Assembly: GCF_030247195.1 (NCBI RefSeq)
Contig: NC_080672.1
Location: 364,676,271 to 364,740,270 of the forward strand
Direction of reading: 5' to 3'
Length of the DNA stretch: 64,000 bases
Source of the DNA: Topomyia yanbarensis
Taxonomy: Eukaryota; Arthropoda; Insecta; Diptera; Culicidae
The notes below the pieces were generated by a model. It saw nothing but the letters and a program-made list of their open reading frames with translations. It was not told where the DNA came from and did no database searches. Shown piece after piece: positions 58,534 to 64,000 of the stretch; position 1 is the first letter of the stretch, and each line of letters opens with the position of its first letter. Made by a program: the position numbers and the translations under genes.

Positions 58534-60040
58534 ATACAAATGCTCGTGACCTTCGTGATAATACAAACCTGGTCACAAACGCGACCATGCAATTGCAGTC
58601 ATCTACACATACTTACGCCAGCGATTTCGCGAACATGTTTGCCGTGAAGTTAAGTAAACGTTGTAGCACCTATAGACTTCCAAACGCGGTCTCAAGCATT
58701 AACCCACCACCTGCGTGATCATGAAACGGTCACGTCCGAAAGTCTAAGTTTCGGTTCTAGCAGCCTAGACTTATGCCTTTAGTTGGGCCAATTAAAAAAA
58801 ATACGCTCATATTCACTAGACAATACGTTCCATGGCGATATGACTGGGAACTCTAGTGATGTGGGGAAACTGACACTCTTCTACCATCTGTACCACGCAC
58901 TAAAAATAGAGCATCAGATTCACGGTCCGCGTGCCATCATTCAAAAATACACGCCCCATGATTATAAAATCGAAATTATACACGCGAAGTGACATACACT
59001 TGACAAACACGTTAACATACAAATGCTTGAGTCCTTCGCGACCATCTACGGGACGTACACCCGCGATCTCGCAAACATAACATCCCAGTGATAAGATGAT
59101 GATGATGACATAAGTCTCAGCGCTTATAAATTTTCAAATGCAGTCTCAAGCGTGAACCTAAAAACAACCGCGTTCGCACAATCATGAATCGGTCACATCC
59201 GGAAGTTTCTATCCTTGGTATCAGCAGATTAGGTCCATGCCTTTAATTGGACCAGCTAAAAAAGAAAGCTCTCATATCTACTGGACAACACGTTTCATGG
59301 CGACATGACCGGGAACTCTAGTGATATGGGGTAATTCACTCTCTGTCAGAATGTGAATTTTACACCGAAAACTAAATATCAGAATGAGAGTTCATATGAC
59401 CATTCAAAAATGTTCGCGATTATATGAATGGGCATAAGATTCCAAAATTGATAGGCGAAGTCACATGCACGCGAGCACAAGTGACAAACACGGTAACATA
59501 CGACCGCTTAAGCCCTTCGCGATCAACAACGCACACCTACGCCCGCGATCGCACAAACTTGGTAACACCGTGGTAATTAGGTGAACGTTTTAGCACTTTT
59601 GAAGTTTCAAATGGTCGGTCTCAAACGCGAACCTACAAACGTCCGTTTTCGCGCGATCATGAATCGGTCACGTCCGGAAATCATTACCCTCCGTGCTAGT
59701 AACTTTGGTCCATACATTCAGTTGGACCAATAAAAAAATGAAGCTCATATCCACTAGACAACACCTTTCATGGCGATAGGGCCGGAAACTCTAGTGATAT
59801 GGAAGATCTCGTTTTCTTCTAGCATCTGAGCCGTACATCAAAAATTGAGTATCAGATTCAGGGTCCGCGCGCGATCATCCAAGAACACACGCAAATATGC
59901 GAAAGGCATACGATTATAAAATATAATTTATACACGCGAAGTTACAGAAACGTTAGCACACGCGACTAACAAACGCACACGCGATTGAACACGTTAACGT
60001 ACAAATGCTCGAGCCCTTCGCGATGATACACGCGATCGTG
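58534..60040. repeat. About 475-bp tandem satellite, roughly three units
   Basis: The marker CTCTAGTGAT occurs at 58851, 59316 and 59789. ACAAATGCTCGAGCCCTTCG-like words lie near 58534, 59011, 59489 and 59996. Each unit also holds GAATCGGTCACGTCCG, CCATGGCGATA-like words and GGTCCGCGCGCGATCATCC-like words. Units are diverged by indels and point changes. No coding frame is supported. Confidence 0.85.
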
Positions 60041-60166
60041 AAGTCTCATATCTGAACCGTACAATGAATATCACATTCAGAATCACGGCCAGCTGCAATT
60101 AGCCTTAAACAGTGTTTCAGCGAGTAACGTTGCCTGTTGGGAATATGTGATGACCATCATCACAGT
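60041..60166. other. Edge of satellite
   Basis: The last satellite-like words (CTCATATCTGAACCGTAC) occur here; nothing else is seen. Confidence 0.3.
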
Positions 60167-60238
60167 TCCTCGATGGCGGAGTGGTTAACGCACCCAACTA
60201 GAGACTGGGAGATCGCAGGTTTGATTCCTGCTTGAGGA
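60167..60238 (+). tRNA. tRNA-like fold (anticodon AGA), SINE head or pseudogene
   Basis: A 72-base cloverleaf can be drawn. The acceptor is TCCTCGA/TTGAGGA (7 pairs, one G-T). The D stem is GCG/CGC. The anticodon loop CTAGAGA (60198-60204) gives anticodon AGA, with four good pairs in its stem. The T stem GCAGG/CCTGC encloses TTTGATT. AGA would mean serine, but the variable loop is only five bases, while serine tRNAs have a long arm, and the acceptor starts with T. The B box GGTTTGATTCC is good. The sequence may be the head of a SINE or a decayed tRNA copy rather than a working tRNA gene. No T-run terminator follows directly. Confidence 0.5.
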
Positions 60239-60965
60239 CATATCTTTTCGCAGTGTTTCCAATAAAAAGGTGAATTTTCACCGTTTCGGTCATTCATTCT
60301 CTGTGATTTGATTTGATGATTTAAGCCTTTGAAGGTTTAAATGATTCCCATGTTTGGAAATAAAGTCAACCACCGCACCAACCCGTGTCCTTTGTTGTCC
60401 TTGAACACTGCTGCACTCTGAAATGCACAACTACGCTGCCAACAACCGATATTATAAATGAGCCGTCGCTTCAACGATTATAACGACATCTTCGACTTCG
60501 TCATTAGTTCCGCGTATGCCACTTTATGTCATTTCTTTTTAGTATAGTTCATTAAGAATTAATTATTTAAATACGAATAAAAATACAACAGAATGTCGAA
60601 ATTCGCTCCAAATCTTCTGATTAGGCAGGCGATTTGTAGATGCGCAGAAACGGTTCAACTCCTATTCAAATCAAATTTATAATAATTTTCAATTTAAATG
60701 ATGATACATTAAAGACTATTTTCAGACAAGTGAGAACAACTAATTATTTATCTATTTAAGTATTCAGGTTTTTCACAGATCCTTTTATGAAATTGATACT
60801 TTTTATATCATTAGACAGGCTTATTTTTCTAGGGAATTCTTCTACTAGATCCTTGAAACTATGGCAAATAACAGACCAGTAATTTTGTTAGTTGACATGT
60901 AAAGGGTGTACAAAAATACTACTGATTTCTCTACAAAGCATAAATAATCACTTTCTACTTCTGCC
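60239..60965. other. Unrecognised AT-rich sequence
   Basis: The first 100 bases could be the body of a SINE headed by the tRNA-like fold. Beyond that nothing is recognised. Confidence 0.25.
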
Positions 60966-62175
60966 GCAGTCAGACGTACAATCGAGCCAAGCGAACAACA
61001 GGCCTCTCGATCCAGTGTGCATTGTTTCGAGAACAAAGGAAATATCGGATTATTCTTGTCATCATGAGTAAAGTTGACGAAAAAGCTCTACTCCGACCCA
61101 ACGCTGCGGTCATTGACTTTAAATTTTGTTTAAAACGACCGAGTTTTAGTGAAGTGGAATACCTTCTGAGGGTAAAAATGCAACTTAGGTTTGCGAAAGT
61201 CTTGTACCTTCAGTATCATCATCTTCGCAATGTAGTGTTAATATCGTTCAACACGTTAGCACAAGCCGAGCGTTTCGTTTTGAAGAACAACTTAGAACAC
61301 GTGGTTGAAAGTGACAACGTTGGAATTAAGATTCCCGTATATATTGAGAATGATTATATAGATGTAGGGTTATATAACCTATCACCTCGTACCCCTCCTG
61401 AGCCAATTGCAAAATGCATGTCGCAATACGGAGAAGTAGAATCCGTTACACCTGATACTTGGAGAAACTTCTTCCCGGGTACTCCTAACGGGGTTTTTGT
61501 AGTGAGGATGCGGGTTGAAAGGCCTATACCCTCCTACTTGGCAATAAAACTCAATACTCATGAAACTACAATTATGCAAACTACGCTATGCACCCATGAG
61601 GGGCAAACTCCTACGTGCAAGTATTGTAATCAGACAGCTCATCATGGACAACCTTGCGCGGAAGATGCAGAGGAAAATGCATCTCAACCGATTGCCAACT
61701 TATCTACGGCAAACCAACCTAAAACAGAGTGTTCAATGCCAATGCCTGAACCACAAACGGTGGCCAAATTTGTGGCAGCTGTTCAGACCATAATGACAAC
61801 CGCAAAAGAATCATCCAGCACCCCAAAAGCAACTGTAAGCAACATCGGCACCGAATGCAGTAACAATGACGACGGATTTACACTGATCAACAATAAGTGC
61901 AAGAAGCTAGGGAGAACATCTGATCCCGGACACCGAGCCAGCTTCGACCGGGACGTGAAAAACAAGAGAGAACTAAATGACTCCCATGACGCTGTTTGCC
62001 AACAGACTTCGCGAAAAAAGGTCTCCGCTCGCAATAAAAAGTTGCGCGCACGAGATTCAATTAATTAATTCTTGTTTGTATTTTTATTTTTACATGTATT
62101 GTAAACGTATAAAAGATCCACGGCTCTGTTAAGCTACCGCTATGAGCCGTGTCAAATAAACGAATTTAAAAAAAA
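60966..62175 (+). mobile_element. Gag-only LINE-like retroelement, copy 1 (intact)
   Basis: The proposed start is near CGCAGTCAGACGT (about 60964), which resembles the initiator and downstream promoter words of Jockey-type LINEs. One ORF (61064-62068) follows, then 105 bases of 3' UTR with a hairpin (CACGGCTC 62119-62126 / GAGCCGTG 62144-62151), GTGTCAAATAAA and an A8 tail (62168-62175). There is no endonuclease or RT ORF. Copies at 15466-16440 and 17190-17590 have the same ORF1-to-3'-end junction, so the lack of ORF2 is a family property. GCATAA lies near both ends (60938 and 62176), possibly part of a target duplication. Confidence 0.75.
61064..62068 (+). CDS. LINE ORF1-type Gag-like RNA-binding protein, 334 aa
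   Basis: The start is the ATG at 61064 (MSKVDEKALLRP), with A at -3; an upstream in-frame TTG is not needed. Residues about 14-85 and 95-160 look like two RRM-like blocks. The second has VGLYNLSP (RNP2-like) and NGVFVVRM (RNP1-like). A CCHC zinc knuckle CKYCNQTAHHGQPC spans residues 185-198 (C185, C188, H193, C198; CX2CX4HX4C). The C-terminal third is hydrophilic, Thr/Asn/Ser- and finally Lys/Arg-rich, without predicted fold. This architecture is that of Gag-like ORF1 proteins of insect LINEs, which bind element RNA and form RNP particles. The frame is intact, unlike every other transposon protein in the window. No RT partner is encoded in cis. Confidence 0.85.
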   Translation: MSKVDEKALLRPNAAVIDFKFCLKRPSFSEVEYLLRVKMQLRFAKVLYLQYHHLRNVVLISFNTLAQAERFVLKNNLEHVVESDNVGIKIPVYIENDYIDVGLYNLSPRTPPEPIAKCMSQYGEVESVTPDTWRNFFPGTPNGVFVVRMRVERPIPSYLAIKLNTHETTIMQTTLCTHEGQTPTCKYCNQTAHHGQPCAEDAEENASQPIANLSTANQPKTECSMPMPEPQTVAKFVAAVQTIMTTAKESSSTPKATVSNIGTECSNNDDGFTLINNKCKKLGRTSDPGHRASFDRDVKNKRELNDSHDAVCQQTSRKKVSARNKKLRARDSIN

Positions 62176-62403
62176 GCATAATTAAGAACTATAGCTGTAG
62201 ATTAAAGAAATATTATATTTGAGCACACGAAGCTTACATGTGTCATTTCGGAATTCATGGATTTTCGGACAATACAAAAGAGATGTTTCAATGAATGATT
62301 TTACTAAACTAGCCGGAATTTTATAGGACTGTTCACTAATCGAAAGGAAATCCCCTGATTACTGTTATCTTGCAATTTACGTAAATTTTGTTAAATGTAA
62401 CCA

Positions 62404-62799
62404 GAGCTTAAAAAAATAGACATCCCTGCGTGAACTTGAAAGAGAACCGAGATTCAATTCCTGCCCGCCGCGATGAATGAAATGTTCCTCGTCATTCATT
62501 CTCCCGAAATAGCGCATTCGGGTTCGCATATGTTCGGTTGCAGAAACAAACTGAATTATCTATGCTAGCTCTGAGATGGATTATTGAGCGAAAATGAACT
62601 AGACATAGATTACGCAGCTCACTAATGCTCGAACTGTCCACATATAAACAAATGAATGCTTTGGTTGGTGAAGGAATTTCCTCTGCACTCAAACATTCTA
62701 TTCTGCATGAAATTTCAGTCAGTTGGAAAGTTGAATCACCGAGGCGTTGAATCTGAATGTCAGTTTCGATAAGCAGAAATAGTAGAAATTTCGAAGCAC
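62404..62799 (+). repeat. Dispersed repeat, copy 2 (pair with 14904-15330)
   Basis: GAGCTTAAAAAAATAGACAT through CTTTGGTTGGTGAAGGAATT to TTTCGAAGCAC follows the order of copy 1, with insertions and deletions of up to about 20 bases. It ends just before the ATG at 62812. CATTCxGTCAGTTGG-type words occur in both. It may be the leader or promoter of an unknown element or gene. Confidence 0.7.
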
Positions 62800-62811
62800 T
62801 GATTGTAACAT

Positions 62812-63387
62812 TGATGACACCACTAGAATTACTCGAAACTATAAATATGGATGAGCTAAATAATTTAGCATCACACTTGCTTCCGACAAATCAAAGAAAA
62901 CACATCGCACTTGCTTCTCTTGTGCTGGAGAGACTTTCTTTCAGATTTCTATGTTTTTAAATCATTGCAATTTATCCGATTTCTGTGAATCTCAGTTTTC
63001 GTGATGCGAAGATGCTTGCAGTTATACTTACTAAGTTAATTCAAACAATCGGTTCAGTAATTGGTTCGTTTTTAATTAGCTCAAGCTTTTTTACAATCAT
63101 CATCTAGATTGGAAGAGATGCATGACTTCTTGAAGAAAGCTGTAATGCTTTTCGATTACAGGTTTGTTTTACCAAAATTTAGGAAACAATTTCAATCAAC
63201 GTTGTTCCATTATACGGATAACGAAGACGTAATGTGTGTTCGAAAATGCCGTTTTATTCAAACCGAATTGAGAGGATTAGAACGAAATTCCGAAAGCACT
63301 CGTTCTGAGTGCATAGAAAAGATAGAAGAGGTGCTCTTCAGGCTTCTTAGATTAGCTGATTCTTTTTTCCTCCTCCGTGATTTCTGA
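62812..63387 (+). other. Two unidentified ORFs, possible small two-exon gene
   Basis: A first frame (62812-62960, MTPLELLETINMDELNNLAS) is followed after 150 AT-rich bases by a second (about 63112-63387) reading EEMHDFLKKAVMLFDYRFVL to LRLADSFFLLRDF. The second starts after a pyrimidine-rich stretch ending ATCATCTAG, usable as a splice acceptor. A polyadenylation signal AATAAA lies at 63413, 25 bases after its stop. No clean GT donor joining the two frames was found. Both peptides look helical and charged, without a known motif. They could be host coding DNA or ORF1 of an unknown element. Confidence 0.3.
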
Positions 63388-63591
63388 TCATCTCTCATTT
63401 TAGTCCAAAACGAATAAAAAATAGATCGTGTGACTGCTATATACTGAAGATATAAAATCGAAATTATTGGACTAATAGATTCAACCAGTCACAACATTTT
63501 AGTCGCAACAGTGTTGCGAACTCGCATGAACGGAACGAATTCCTTGCATTAAAGTGAAATTAAGTGCCAATGAAAATGATGATGCGTTAAA

Positions 63592-63630
63592 ATGACGGGA
63601 AAGCAAAAACTGTCAGCTATATCGTTCTCA
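63592..63630 (+). CDS. Possible first coding exon before a GTAAGT donor
   Basis: ATGACGGGAAAGCAAAAACT opens a 13-codon frame (MTGKQKLSAISFS) that runs into GTAAGT at 63631, a strong splice donor. The preceding 100 bases are GC-neutral and repeat-free, as for a 5' UTR. The rest of the gene would lie to the right of the window. The evidence is only a start codon and a donor; chance occurrence is possible. Confidence 0.2.
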
Positions 63631-63639
63631 GTAAGTTGA

Positions 63640-64000
63640 AATATTTTTTTGCCTAGTACGCTTGAATGTGATGTCTATTATTTACACTAAGAGTACAGAG
63701 TGCACAGATTCAATACAGTAATTCAAATTGGGTACAATTCAAAAACCTGTCATTTAAATTTAAAATAGAGTTGCCAATATCTAGTATTACATCTTAGTTT
63801 TGTTAAACGGGACAATCACTTGCGATGATGCGTTCACTTTTGGAGAGTTTTTGTTCTCAGTCGTGCATTAAACTTCTTCTACTATTTTTTAAATAATTCA
63901 TAAGTGAACTCGGTTCAATGCTTTAGCCAATCAAAACAGGGGTTCTGTTATCTAGTTATATCTATTTCCAACAATAAAAATAATAAAATGAGTTTTACTG
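63640..64000. other. Unrecognised AT-rich end of window
   Basis: Nothing identifiable is present. Confidence 0.25.

Noticed and set aside
61022..61063. Upstream TTG start for the Gag-like ORF
   Set aside because: The ATG at 61064 is the first ATG of the frame, has A at -3, and gives the better conserved N-terminus when compared with the 15-16 kb copy.

Overview
This 64 kb window looks like eukaryotic, insect chromosomal DNA, most likely from a mosquito. It is AT-rich, holds no confident host gene, and consists largely of decayed transposable elements. These are Jockey-, R1/LOA- and RTE-type LINE fragments, Tc1/mariner relatives, hAT and piggyBac-type short elements, tRNA-derived SINEs and a solo LTR. 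The best taxonomic hint is a mariner-like element at 38.1-39.4 kb whose transposase has D-37-E spacing, the signature of the ITmD37E family best known from mosquitoes. The species cannot be fixed from sequence alone.

Layout. 0-5.4 kb: remnants of LINE reverse transcriptase (RT) and Gag. 5.45-9.2 kb: a degenerate heptamer array (CTGGACT-type) that is open in several frames by arithmetic, followed by a small inverted-repeat element and an RNase H scrap. 9.8-12.7 kb: unrecognised, partly GC-richer unique DNA. 12.7-17.6 kb: a dead Tc1 copy, then a 3.47 kb hAT-type insertion with a perfect 8-bp target duplication, filled with other retroelement pieces. 18.0-21.3 kb: a perfect 72-bp-arm palindrome leading into a 2.7 kb array of a 9-bp unit (ATGAATCAA). 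22-29.5 kb: LINE fragments, SINE, hAT MITE and microsatellites. 29.85-33.57 kb: a large Foldback-like element, with two inverted arms built of about 164-bp tandem units. 33.7-41.1 kb: a series of MITEs and the D37E mariner. 41.2-45.6 kb: GC-richer unique DNA. 45.6-47.7 kb: one MITE split by a 722-bp inverted-repeat element and by a 1.1 kb solo LTR. 48-58.3 kb: more MITEs, two copies of a long tRNA-headed SINE, and another GC-richer unique island (53.8-55.8 kb). 58.5-60.0 kb: about three units of a roughly 475-bp satellite. 60.2 kb: a tRNA-like fold. 61.0-62.2 kb: an intact retroelement with only a Gag-like ORF1. 62.4-63.6 kb: a dispersed upstream repeat, unidentified ORFs and a possible first exon.

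The most interesting signals are two. One is a small LINE-derived family present three times here (60.97-62.18 kb plus; 15.47-16.44 and 17.19-17.59 kb minus). In each copy the ORF1 C-terminus runs straight into the same 3' end with no RT ORF, so it appears to be a Gag-only retroelement, and one copy is intact. The other is the Foldback-like element. The GC-richer islands free of recognisable transposons are the best places to look for host regulatory DNA. Coordinates of repeats were read by eye and may be off by a few bases.
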